Assembly: GCA_029339505.1 (NCBI GenBank)
Contig: JAQISU010000108.1
Location: 17,572,001-17,636,000 of the forward strand
DNA from: Unio delphinus
Taxonomy: Eukaryota > Mollusca > Bivalvia > Unionida > Unionidae
Direction: 5' to 3'
DNA: 64,000 nucleotides
In this document: positions 50,040 through 61,010 of the stretch, one piece after another
Numbering within the stretch: position 1 is the first letter of the stretch
How the letters are laid out: each line of letters opens with the position of its first letter
Notes under the pieces: model-generated
Told to the model about the DNA's origin: nothing
The model's database searches: none
The model's input: only the letters and a program-made list of their open reading frames with translations
Position numbers and translations under genes: made by a program

Positions 50040-50500
50040 TAGTTTCAAATTGACAGCACAAGACTATAGGGTATTAGCATGAATATTCTAACCTTGACAG
50101 TCCAAGAACACAGGGTATCAAAATGAATAAGCTAAAATTGACAGTAAAAGACCATGTGATATTTGCAAGATTAGTCTAAAATTGACAGTACAAGATTAAA
50201 TATTATTAGTGCAAATTGTCAAACATTGACAGTACAAGACCATAGGATATTAGCATGAATAGTCTAATGTTTTCAGTACAAGAACATAATGTATCAACAT
50301 GAATAGGGCTAGGCTAAAATTGACAGTAAAAGACCATGTGATATTTGCAAGATGTCTAAAATTGACAGTACAAGACTAAATATTATTAGTGCAAATTGTC
50401 AATCATTGACAGTACAAGACCATGGGATATTAGCATGAATAGTCAAATGTTTTCAGTACAAGACCATAGGGTATCAACATAAATAGTTTAAAATTGATGG
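50040..50500. repeat. ~44-bp array, forward half of an inverted pair
   Basis: About ten degenerate units built on TTGACAGTACAAGACCATAG followed by GATATTAGCATGAATAGTCTAA (shown in two pieces). It is followed by the same family in the opposite orientation. Confidence 0.85.
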
Positions 50501-50514
50501 TACTTACATTAATA

Positions 50515-50930
50515 AGTTATTCCCTAATGTTAATACCTTTGGTCTTGTACTGTTTATTTAAAATTACTTTAAAATTAAAAAATATTGTACTGTCAATTTC
50601 AAATGTCATATGATAATACCCTAAGGTCTTACAGTGTCAAGTTTGTACTACTCACATTAATACCATATGGTCTTAAACTGTCAACTTTGGACTACTTACA
50701 TTAATACCATATTGTTTTACAATGTCAACTTTGGACTACTTACATTAATACCATATGGTCTTACAGTGTCAAGTTTGGACTACTTACATTGATACCATAT
50801 GGTCTTAAACTGTCAACTTTGGACTACTTATGTTAATACCCTATGGTCTTACACTGTCAACTTTGGACTACTTACATTGATACCCAATGGTCTTACACTG
50901 TCAAGTTTTCACAATTTATGGTATTATATT
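50515..50930. repeat. ~44-bp array, inverted half
   Basis: About nine units built on TATGGTCTTACACTGTCAAC followed by TTTGGACTACTTACATTAATACC. The reverse complement (TTGACAGTGTAAGACCATA, then GGTATTAATGTAAGTAGTCC) matches the unit of the array to the left, so the two arrays face each other. Confidence 0.85.
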
Positions 50931-52140
50931 CAATAAATATTCTGTATCAATATAAAAGGGTATCATTAAACGTATTGAACACATCACATGTGAAGCAGCT
51001 TTTTTTCCAATTTCTGGTAAAACGCATGGTTATATTATATCACTGTTATATTTACGATATTATATATTTATAATGTCACTAAAATAATTCGGTGTTGGTT
51101 TGGAAATTTGTGAATGATTCTCTTTTCCGATATGGTCAACCAGTTCATGCTACAATGTTGCAAATGTTGTCAATATCTAACAATGGCATAACCAAATGTG
51201 CAACAAAGCCTCCAATAACATTTGTTATATCATCAATAATTCATTCATGGTTAAGTCTGTTGTGGGACTTTGTACATAACAGACAAAACAACTTGAGATC
51301 AACTCCAACAAGTCGTCTTAGAGATGTTCAGTGATCCTGTCTCGAGTATGGGCATGGTGGTGTCTGGAACAACCAGCACAATGTTGATGATGTGTCAACG
51401 TTGACATGATCGCATGCTACCCTGCCAGTTTACCCTGCCAGTTTTGACAGATTCTGACAACTTGTACAACACACTGGAGAATAATGAAATAAACCATCAC
51501 CAATAATCCAATTAATCATTACAGCTTGTTTATCTGAATTATATAAAATCAAATTGTTTTGCAACCAGGATGTGATGGAGATCACCTATAGGTATGCACG
51601 TAAATAAACATATTTCAGACTTATGTTTCTTTCTATTCTGCTGTGATACATGGGATGTGGCATGCATGGGTCTAAAGTATATTCTGTAGATTACAATCTG
51701 TGTGCATGTGGAGATCAAGGTCAACCTCCATCAATTGCCAGCAATACACACTAAGGCTGATTGATTATTATGAAGTCAACTATGATTATCATGTCAAAGA
51801 TGAACAGTTAAAACAGCTAAAACTCAAAATGTGCTTGAAATCAGATAAAATTCAGAGCAGAGAGGAATGAAGTTATTTTGCAGATCCCCAACAATGATTT
51901 CATGCAAATTTGGACACAATACAACACCATCTTCATTTTGTGAAGACAAGGGTGCAACAATCTTCAGTATCAAGGAAAGCTTCCAACAACTCTTGTCATG
52001 TTGTTGTATATGGGTTACTCATCATCATGTATGCAAATTCCTGGCAGTGACTAAATCTGGACACTCATGATAGTTGATGACCTTATACACATGTCCACTA
52101 GTGTGGCTGATACTGCACTGAAACCAAATACAGACCAGAA
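50931..52140 (+). other. Intron, unique DNA
   Basis: Frames at 51092-51334 and 51867-52070 have no domain and no matching splice borders in frame with Rabex-5. No gene is supported. Confidence 0.5.
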
Positions 52141-55110
52141 ATTGTTGGCAGTATACTATCCAATGATAATTGTCAAATAATAAATTGTCTGATGACAACT
52201 GTCTAGCAGAAAATGGTCCAATGATAACTGTCTAAAAGTAAATTGTCCAATGATAAATGTCTAACTGTAAACTGTCTGATGACAATTGTCTAATAGTAAC
52301 ATATCAGATGATAACTTTCTAATAGTACACTGTCTGATAACTGTCTAACAGTAATGCTTCCAATGATGACAAACAATAAACTGCCTGATGAAAACTATCT
52401 AATAGTTAACTGTCCAATCATAACTAACAGTAAACTGTTCAATGATAGCTGTTTCTTGCTAAACTACCTAATGATAACTGTCTAATGATAAACTGTCCAA
52501 TGATAAATGTCTAACAGTAAACTGTCCAAAGATAACCATCTAATAGTAAACTGTTCCACAATAATAGTCTAATAACAAACAGTCTGATAGCTATCTGAGA
52601 CAATAAATTGTCAAATGATAACTTTCTAACAGTAAGAGGTCTGATGATAGCTGTCTGAGACAATAAATTGTCAAATGATAACTTTCTAACAGTAAGAGGT
52701 CTGATGATAGCTATCTGAGACAATAAATTGTCAAATGATAACTTTCTAACAGTTAACTGTCTAATCCTGACAGTCTGATATTAAACCTGTCTGATAATAA
52801 TTATCTAATAGTAAACTATAACTCTAATAGTACAGTCTTTTGATAACTGTCTAATGTTAACCTGTCTGATGATAACTGTCTGATAATCTGTCCAATGATA
52901 AATGTATAAGAGAAAATTGATGTTGTCCTGTATGATAGTAAACTAGCTGATGATAACTTTCTAACAGCAAACTATCCAATAATAACTAACAGTAAACTGT
53001 CCAGTGATAACTAGCACTAAACTGTCCAGTAATAATTCTCTACAGCAAACTGTCTGATATTAACTGTATAGCAGAACACTGTCTGATAACTGTCTAACAG
53101 TAAACTGTTTGATGATAACTGTCTAACAGTAAACTGTTTGATGATAACTGTCTAACAGTAAACTGTCCAGTGATAACTAACAGTAAACTGTTTGATGGTA
53201 ACTGTCTAATAGTAAAAATACTGATGTGTAACATTTAACTGTCTGATGATAACTGTCTGATAGTAAGCTGTCTAATGATAAATGTCTAAGAGTAAACTGT
53301 CTGAAAACTGTCTAATAGTAAACAGATCAATGATAACTATTTGATCCTAAACTGAATGATGGGGCCCAGAGTGGCCAAGTGGTCTAAAGCACTGTCCGTT
53401 ACGGATCACTGCCATCTCACCTGTCTGCATGGGTTCTAGTCCCAGATTCGGCCAATGTGGGTATGTGACAAAAGCTTGACAGTAGCTTCTCATGGATTCG
53501 GTGGATCTTTCTGGGGTTTTCCGGGTTCTGCCTCCACCATTAATACTGGCCACCATGTATAGCCTATAGTGTGCTGAAAAATGGCGCTAAACCATAAAAA
53601 ACAAAACAAACAAACTGAATGATGATAATTCTCAAGCAATAAACTGTCTGATGACAACTGTCTAATAGTAAATTTCTGATTATAACTGACTAGGAGTTAA
53701 ATGTCCAAGGATATATATATATATATATAAAGTAAACTGTCCAAAGATCACTGTCTAATAATAAACTGTCCAATGATCACTAATAGTAAACTATCCACTG
53801 ATAACTGTCTAACAGTAAACTGTGTCATGATAACTAACAGTAAACTATGTAATGATAACTGTCTAATAGTAAACTGTCCAAAGATAACTGTCTAATAGTA
53901 AACTGTCCAAAGATAACTGTCTACTGTCCAAAGATAACTGTCTAATAGTAAACTGTCCAGTGATAACTGTCTAATAGTAAACTGTCCGATGATAACTGTC
54001 TAACAGTAAACTGTGTAATGATAACTGTCTTATAGTAAACTGTCATGATAACTGTCTAACAGTAAACTGTAATGATAACTGTCTTATAGTAAACTGTCCA
54101 AAGATAACTGTCAAATAGTAAACTGATGATCACTGTCTAATAGTAAATTGTCCAAAGATAACTGTCTAATAGTAAACTGTCTGGATAACTGTCTAATAGT
54201 AAACTGTCTGATGATAACTCTCTAACAGTAAACTGTGTAATGATAACTGTCTATTAGTAAACTGTCCAAAGATAACTGTCTAATAGTAAACTGTCCAATG
54301 ATAACTGTCTAACAGTAAACTGTGTAATGATAACTGTCTAATAGTAAACCGTGTCATGATAACTATCTAACAGTAAACTGTAATGATAACTGTCTAATAG
54401 TAAACTGTCCAAAGATAACTGTCTAATAGTAAATGGTCCAATGATAACTGTCTAATAGTAAACTGTCCAATGATAACTGTCTAACAGTAAACTGTCCAAT
54501 GATAACTGATAGTAAACATACTGATGATAAATATAACATTAAACTGTCCAATGATAACTGTCTAATAGTAAACTGTCTGATGATAACTGTCTAATAGTAA
54601 ACTGTCCAAAGATAACTGTCTAATAGTAAACGGTCCAATGATAACTGTCTAATAGTAAACTGTCCAATGATAACTGTCTAATAGTAAACTGTCCAATGAT
54701 AACTGATAGTAAACATACTGATGATAAATATAACATTAAACTGTCCAATGATAACTGTCTAATAGTAAACTGTGTCATGATGACTGTCTAACAGTAAACT
54801 GTAATGATAACTGTCTAATAATAAACTGTCTGATGATAACTGTCTAATAGTAAACTGTCCAGTGATAACTGTCCAATGATAACAGTAAACTGTCCAGTGA
54901 TAACTGTCTAACAGTAAACTGTGTAATGATAATTGTCAAACAGTAAACTGTGTCATGATAACTGTCTAATAGTAAACTGTCTGATGATAACTGTCTAATA
55001 GTAAACTGTCCAAAGATAGCTGCCTAATAGTAAACTGTCCAGTGATAACTGTCTAATAGTAAACTGTCCAATGATAACTGTCTAATAGCAAACTGACAAT
55101 GATAACTGAT
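52141..55110. repeat. 29-bp minisatellite array (intronic)
   Basis: About 95 units, quite variable, built on TAACTGTCTAATAGTAAACT followed by GTCCAATGA. Many are shortened. A SINE is inserted at 53361-53611, and a short (TA)n lies near 53712. Confidence 0.95.
53361..53611 (+). mobile_element. tRNA-derived SINE with 12-bp target duplication
   Basis: Same family as 28705: begins GGGGCCCAGAGTGGCCAAG, A box TGGCCAAGTGG, B-box-like GGTTCTAGTCC, body TTGACAGTAGCTTCTCATGG. It ends GGCGCTAAACCATAAAA with an A-rich tail. The flanking AAACTGAATGAT occurs at 53349-53360 and again at 53612-53623, a clear target-site duplication of array sequence. Confidence 0.95.
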
Positions 55111-56377
55111 ACACAAACACAATCCACAGATCATGAAGACTGATAATGTTGTATCCAAACATCTAGATCATCTATGATTTATTGAATGGCTAAATCCTGT
55201 ATATGTCTGGCTGTGTTACACTTCGATTACATGTCACAATTGTCCAGGGTGGTCCTAGGTGTTGCTTACTGGGCCATCACAAATGCACTGCTGCTATCTT
55301 GCCTGTTAATCATCTCGCCTGTTAAATGTAAAATACCTAGAATATCAGCAGCACCGATTTTACCTTATCATGGATTATATTCTCTGGATGCAACGACAGC
55401 AAAAAAAAAAAAAAAACCCTTCCACAAGTATAACTTCAAAATGTTATGGGGTTGTCACTCTTGATTCCAGATAGGTCACCACAGATCAAATTGACAATCA
55501 GCTGGGTCCTTGAAAAGTAACATGCCTTGAGTATAATCGCCTGTGTGCTGCTATGTTGTCAAACTAATATACGGGTGGCATTTTTTGGCGTATCCCAGGG
55601 TATCATCTGCAATCCCACATGGATAAAAACACATGGAGGTGGGAGATAGACAACCCTGGTCAAATTGCAATTTAGTATAAAGCTTGTACATTGCAGCAAC
55701 AGGTTGTATATGTAAAGCTAGTGTGGTCAAACTCGAAATGGGATCAGCAGTTCTTTCAGCCTCCTAGTTCCATAGATGGATACAAATATTTTGAGATGAC
55801 ATTGTGTCTAGTAAGATTTCATGGAGATTATTTGTCAGATAGTGCCATAGCCACTAGCATCCCACAGAGTTTGTTTGTGATTGCTTTCACGGGCTTCATT
55901 GTGATGGCGCGTTCAGTGTGATTTTCTAATAGGGAAACAACGTTGGTAACTTCCTGAACCATTCATGGGATTGTGAACCAGTGTGTTGCATCAAACTTTT
56001 CTGCGTGTGATGATCCTCAAGTAATTATTCCTCAAGTGCTTGTTAAATCGATCAATTTAACCCGATCGCACTGAACTCTGACATGTCTGCAGCGAATATT
56101 CAGTTATGTTCCATTGACACGGATACAACTGAAAATAAACTCTGCCTGGATTAACCTGCAAATGTCACGGCCATAGCAATGTAAATATGAGCTCAAACTA
56201 GTTTTCTTTCCATCAACCATTTACATCAATGATTGTCAGGGTGTATTTATAAATTTATACATGCATTTTGCAAATACAATATATATGCCAGGTGGACTTC
56301 TGTGTAAAAACATGTAAGCATCCCTGTGGATGTTTGTGTGTCAGCGCGTAGATCCATTCGGGATACCACTTGCACAT
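55111..56377 (+). other. Intron, unique DNA
   Basis: Two open frames (55186-55464 and 55691-55921) look less repetitive than most, but neither shows a known domain or splice sites that fit the Rabex-5 phase. An A15 run lies near 55401. Confidence 0.45.
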
Positions 56378-56480
56378 ACCCACGTTGGCCGAATCTGAGA
56401 CTCGTACCCACGCAGACAGGTGAGATGGCAGTGATCCGTAACGGAGAGCGCTTTAGACAACTCTGTCACTTGGGGGCCCC
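56378..56480 (-). mobile_element. tRNA-derived SINE, head only
   Basis: On the minus strand it begins GGGGCCCCCAAGTGACAGAG and continues AAAGCGCTCTCCGTTACGG, ATCACTGCCATCTCACCTG and CGAGTCTCAGATTCGGCC. This is the 5' part of the family at 28705. The body and tail are missing. Confidence 0.85.
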
Positions 56481-56494
56481 CTGTAAGTAGTCTG

Positions 56495-57630
56495 AAATCA
56501 ATAGTTCAAGTATATATAATATTATGTAACTAGTCTGAAATCCTCAAAGCAAGTCTAAATAATATTACTGTAACTAGTCTGAAAATCAAGTGCTCTGAAA
56601 TCCACAAAGCAAGTCTGTATAATCTTATTGTAACTAGTCTGAAATCCACAAAGCAAGTCTATATAATTTTATCGTAAATAGTCTGAAATCCACAAAGCAA
56701 GTCTATATAATATTATTGTAACTAGTCTGAAATCCACAAAGCAAGTCTATATAATTTTATCGTAAATAGTCTGAAATCCACAAAGCAAGTCTATATAATA
56801 TTATTGTAACTAGTCTGAAATCCACAAAGCAAGTCTATATAATTTTATCGTAAATAGTCTGAAATCCACAAAGCAAGTCTATATAATATTATTGTAACTA
56901 GTCTGAAATCCACAAAGCAAGTCTATATAATTTTATCGTAAATAGTCTGAAATCCACAAAGCAAGTCTATATAATTTTATCGTAAATAGTCTGAAATCCA
57001 CAAAGCAAGTCTATATAATATTATTGTAACTAGTCTGAAATCCACAAAGCAAGTCTATATAATATTATCGTAAATAGTCTGAAATCAACATTGGAAGTCT
57101 ATATAATATTATCGTTATGAAATCAACATTGCATGTCTATATAATATTATCGTTAGGTTGTTGGAAATCAAATATGCAAGTCTATTTAATATTATCGTTA
57201 TGAAATCAACATTGTAAGTCTATTTAATATTATCGTTAAAAAAATCAACATTGCAAATCTTTATAATATTATCGTTATGAAATCAAAATTACAAGTCTAT
57301 TTAATATTATCGTTAGGTTGTCAGAAATCAAATATGCAAGTCTATTTAATATTATCGTTATGAAATCAACATTGCCAGTCTATATAATATTATCGTTAAG
57401 TAGTCGGAAATCAACAATGCAAGTCTATATAATATTATCGTTATGAAATCAACATTGCAAATCTTCATAATATTATCATTATGAAATCAACAATGCAAGT
57501 CTATATAATATTATCGTTCTGAAATCAACATTGCAAGCCTTTATAATATTATCGTTATGAAATTAACAGTGAAAGTCTTTATAATATTATCGTTAAGTAG
57601 TCGGAAATCAACCATGCAAGTCTATATACT
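56495..57630. repeat. 44-bp then ~38-bp minisatellite (intronic)
   Basis: The left part (to about 57090) has 44-bp units with TAGTCTGAAATCCACAAAGC and AAGTCTATATAATATTATTG. The right part has shorter units with ATTATCGTTATGAAATCAAC and ATTGCAAGTCTATATAAT. The two forms share AAGTCTATATAATATTAT and are one family. Confidence 0.95.
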
Positions 57631-58323
57631 ATTTGCGTGACTAAAGTTTGACAGTGCTGACGTACGATATCGTTTTGGTAGGGGTCTTGCATACCGTAGG
57701 GGCTGGGAGTCTTTTTAGTGTATTTGTGGTTAAAATGTATATAACAATTCGTGTATGCTAACTTTTCCTACAACTTGAATGAATTTAATAAAAATCATAT
57801 TGTTATGAGTTATTCACATATTCTCTCATATGATGCATTTCACCAGTCTTGTGTGAATTGTACATGTTATCGATTACATGTACCACCCTACATAAAATAG
57901 TGGTCGGGGGTACCGGTGTCCTGTTGATACAGTTCTTTTTTCTTTTGTTATCTATTTTAGGTAATGAATCTACCGTAGTTATCAATCCACGTACTATTAT
58001 TTTTAAAACATAAATTGCAATACATATAATTTTATGCAAGTTGTAGTCTTGTAGACATTGTTGGATAACAATGGAATCTACAAACTCTTTGATATTCATT
58101 TTGAAGCAAAACATTGTATCCCGTAATATTTGTTTGAAATTATCTGCTGTTCGAAATTTCGCTGGATATGCATGCTGGTTTAATTACATTTCATTATAGA
58201 ATAAAATATTGCCTCACTTCTGTCTGGCAGTGTCTGCCAAGTTTATATGACAACATTTTTACTGTAGACTTTTTCTGTTTGTAAATGTTTCTCAGTCTAT
58301 TTATACTCTGTGGTGTTTTTCAG
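57631..58323 (+). other. Intron end
   Basis: Unique AT-rich DNA ending in the acceptor GGTGTTTTTCAG. The minus-strand frame 57803-58114 (103 aa) has no domain. Confidence 0.6.
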
Positions 58324-58617
58324 GAATGTGCCGTTATTTTCATAGAAAGCATGGCAGTCAGTTCCCTGAACCTTACTAGACAGGAATACGACCAATACAA
58401 TTCCAAGGAGGCTCTCTTTCCCCATGCAGCAAACATGTTCCTACCTGAAGATTTAAGCTTAAAGTATGATAATTTGAAAACTTTAGCAGAATTCCAACAA
58501 AGACATGATAAAGTCTTGTCTGAAGCTGTAAGGCTACATCAAGATATAAAAGAATTTAAGGATAATTTTAAACAGGAGGTGGGAAACGTGTTATCAGGAA
58601 CCCCGCATAGTGAATGA
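58324..58617 (+). CDS. RABGEF1: Rabex-5 / RABGEF1 homologue, last coding exon
   Basis: Acceptor GTGTTTTTCAG, phase 0, stop TGA at 58615-58617. It encodes residues 243-339. The start, ECAVIFIESMAVSSLNLTRQ, completes the VPS9 domain (the family's CAVAFIE-x-LDAQSLNLS block). Then comes the coiled coil with NLKTLAEFQQRHDKVLSEAV and LHQDIKEFKDNFKQEV. In Rabex-5 this helix binds Rabaptin-5, giving positive feedback on Rab5 activation, and also holds the VPS9 domain in check. The protein ends soon after the coiled coil (SGTPHSE), without the proline-rich tail of the vertebrate protein. The join to the previous exon (TNM/ECAVIF) needs no gap. Confidence 0.95.
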   Translation, partial: ECAVIFIESMAVSSLNLTRQEYDQYNSKEALFPHAANMFLPEDLSLKYDNLKTLAEFQQRHDKVLSEAVRLHQDIKEFKDNFKQEVGNVLSGTPHSE

Positions 58618-60062
58618 ATAGTTGGATTTAAAGTGAAACCGGCCACTAATTTTGCACTGCCATATATTTACATGGCTATGAACTGGCAGCCAAAATTTTA
58701 ACTTAGAAATTCTGTGTGGATTTTATAACCAATAGATAGATTTTTTTTATGAAACTAAAAGAACAAAATAAGATTATACGTCTACCTTATCTGGTTCAAA
58801 ATTTATGGGTAAAAATCTTCACAAAATGCCGTGATTTTCTTCAACATTGTCAAATTGCATAAATGGCCATATTGAGTAGTTGATATTATTGAAACTAACT
58901 GTAGTTTAAGTCTGTAACTTTCCAGATCTCTTACATTCTATACAGAGACTTTGCTAAATTTTTTTGGGAACTCAATTCTCTGAAATAACCATGTAGCAGA
59001 CCTCCAAAATTAATGATCTTCACCGACTTGGTCAACGGCAAATACAGCCGCAAATATTAAAAATTCAATATCTTGGCCATTTATTTATCAATTTTTAAAA
59101 TTTAAAGTGTATTGTGTTCAGATTACTGTAAACTATCTAATTATTCTATATACTGAGGATTAAAACACTTTTTATTTTTAACATCTCCCCACCCCTGTGC
59201 AGAACACGCATGACGTCAACATACAACGACAAAAAATGTAAAATCTGCACTGTGCAGAAGAGCACAAGCAAGAACAATATTTTATTGAAATGAAAAAGGC
59301 ATTTTATATAGCAAATTCAATAACAAAGTGTCATGTCTGTGTGGAAAATCCCCCATAAGCTTTACATATCAAGATCTCAATATGACGCCACTTTAAGTTC
59401 AACTGCTGAAGATAAGACATTACGTCTCTCCAAGTCATGGGTTGCACTGCGGTTAAGAAATAACAAAGCATCCGATTCAGAAATAGATTCTAAATTTGCT
59501 CCAGCAGCAGCTCTCAGCACACAATGTATCTCCTTGTGCAAATTTGTATGCCTAAGATCATCTTGACACGAGGCTGAGCAAATCTTTTTAAAAAGTTATT
59601 TAGTTTGATCGGAAGTGACAGGAAATTTACTTTATAACTGATGGAGCTGGATCAAAAACTTACAGCTGATGACATCTTGCTCTTGATGCTCAAGGGCAAT
59701 TTTTCTCCTTTTGCCCTTTTTAATCAGCCATCTAAACATATGGTGGAAGTCCTCATTCTCTGGAAAAGTGCAAAACAGCACAGTTAATAATTTATAAGAC
59801 CAGTGCAATATTTGGGAAACTTAATTTTTTTCTTCCACAGTTTGAAACTTAAATATTGTTAAAATATTAATCAAAATTGTACGTTATTTATTTTTGAAAA
59901 TTATACATTGAGATCTTCAGGTCGTAGAAATTTATGTTTTAACTTTGTGAGCACATTTTGTTGTTTTGTCTGACCAAAAATGTTTTGATATGTTAATACA
60001 TAACACCAAATGGAATTATGGACATTTTGGCCCACTTTAATGGACATTTCACCACACTTCAA
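58618..60062 (+). other. 3' untranslated and flanking DNA
   Basis: AT-rich, no further exon in frame. No AATAAA was found close to the stop; a variant ATTAAA lies at about 59159. The open frame at 59333-59566 has no recognised domain. Confidence 0.5.
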
Positions 60063-60572
60063 TGGACATTTCGCCCCACCTTGTACATGGATATTTCGCC
60101 CCACATCAATGGAAATATTGGACATTTATATAAATTCATCAGCATTACACCATTGTCTTCATTTTAGGCGCCTATCGTTAAGATTTCATTTCATACCCCA
60201 TAATCCTATATCTCTCTCTTATACATGTATTTCAATTACATTCAGCGTGCCGTTATATCAGACATTAATTTCCCCTATTTCTTTATTTATGTAATAAGAC
60301 TGATCAGAAAATTAATATATTGTTTACAGTGATAATTTTCTATCCTAAAGCTCAGATTTTGATATACTTTTGATATACGTTGTTTTAATTATGTCATTGC
60401 ATTTGTTATTATGCCAGATGACCTGTACTTAATTGTAATTTTCTTTTCATAAAAGATTCCATGACTTGCCCAAAAACCCTGGCTGCTGTGTAATTAACTT
60501 GATACCACATTTAGCAGATTATTTAACTATGAAGATGAAATAAGTTACATGGCTGTAATTAAGTCTAAATAA

Positions 60573-60643
<71 letters not shown>

Positions 60644-60722
60644 ATTATGGGGTATGAAATGAAATGAAATGTTCATTGATGCGGGGCGAAATGTCCATGT
60701 ACCAGGTGAGGCGAAACGTCCA
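60063..60722. repeat. Large inverted repeat with (GA)n at its inner edge
   Basis: Left arm 60063-60222 (ATTTCGCCCCACCTTGTACA, ATATTTCGCCCCACATCAAT, then CATTTCATACCCCATAATCC) is inverted at 60630-60722 (ATTATGGGGTATGAAATG, ATTGATGCGGGGCGAAATG, TCCATGTACCAGGTGAGGCG). The left arm has an extra 60 bp. A short tandem repeat (ATGGACATTTCGCCCCAC) makes up part of each arm. A (GA)n tract (60576-60641) lies just inside the right arm, and the left arm ends in CTCTCTCTT. Confidence 0.8.
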
Positions 60723-60725
60723 GGT

Positions 60726-61010
60726 ACCACCAAATGATATTGATTGGGAGGATGGCAATGTATTTTTTTTTAAAAAATGAATAGCAAAGAAGCAGACAGA
60801 CATACAAGATTAATTACTATTGGTGCATGATAATTAATTTCTCAGAGATACCAACTAAAATATGTTTATACACAAGTTAACACCAAATGACATTGATTGG
60901 GAAGATGGAAATGTGTTTATTTTTAAAAAAAAATTACAATGGAAAGAAACAGGCAGACATACAGAGATTAATTACTATTGGTGTATGATAATTAATTTCC
61001 CAGAGATGCA
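60726..61010. repeat. 153-bp tandem duplication
   Basis: CCAAATGATATTGATTGGGA (60730) and CCAAATGACATTGATTGGGA (60883) start two copies. Both continue to GATTAATTACTATTGGTG and GATAATTAATTTCTCAGAGA (or CCC), with about 10% divergence. Confidence 0.9.

Noticed and set aside
57803..58114. 103-aa minus-strand frame before the last exon
   Set aside because: No domain, no promoter or splice support, and AT-rich composition as in the rest of the intron.
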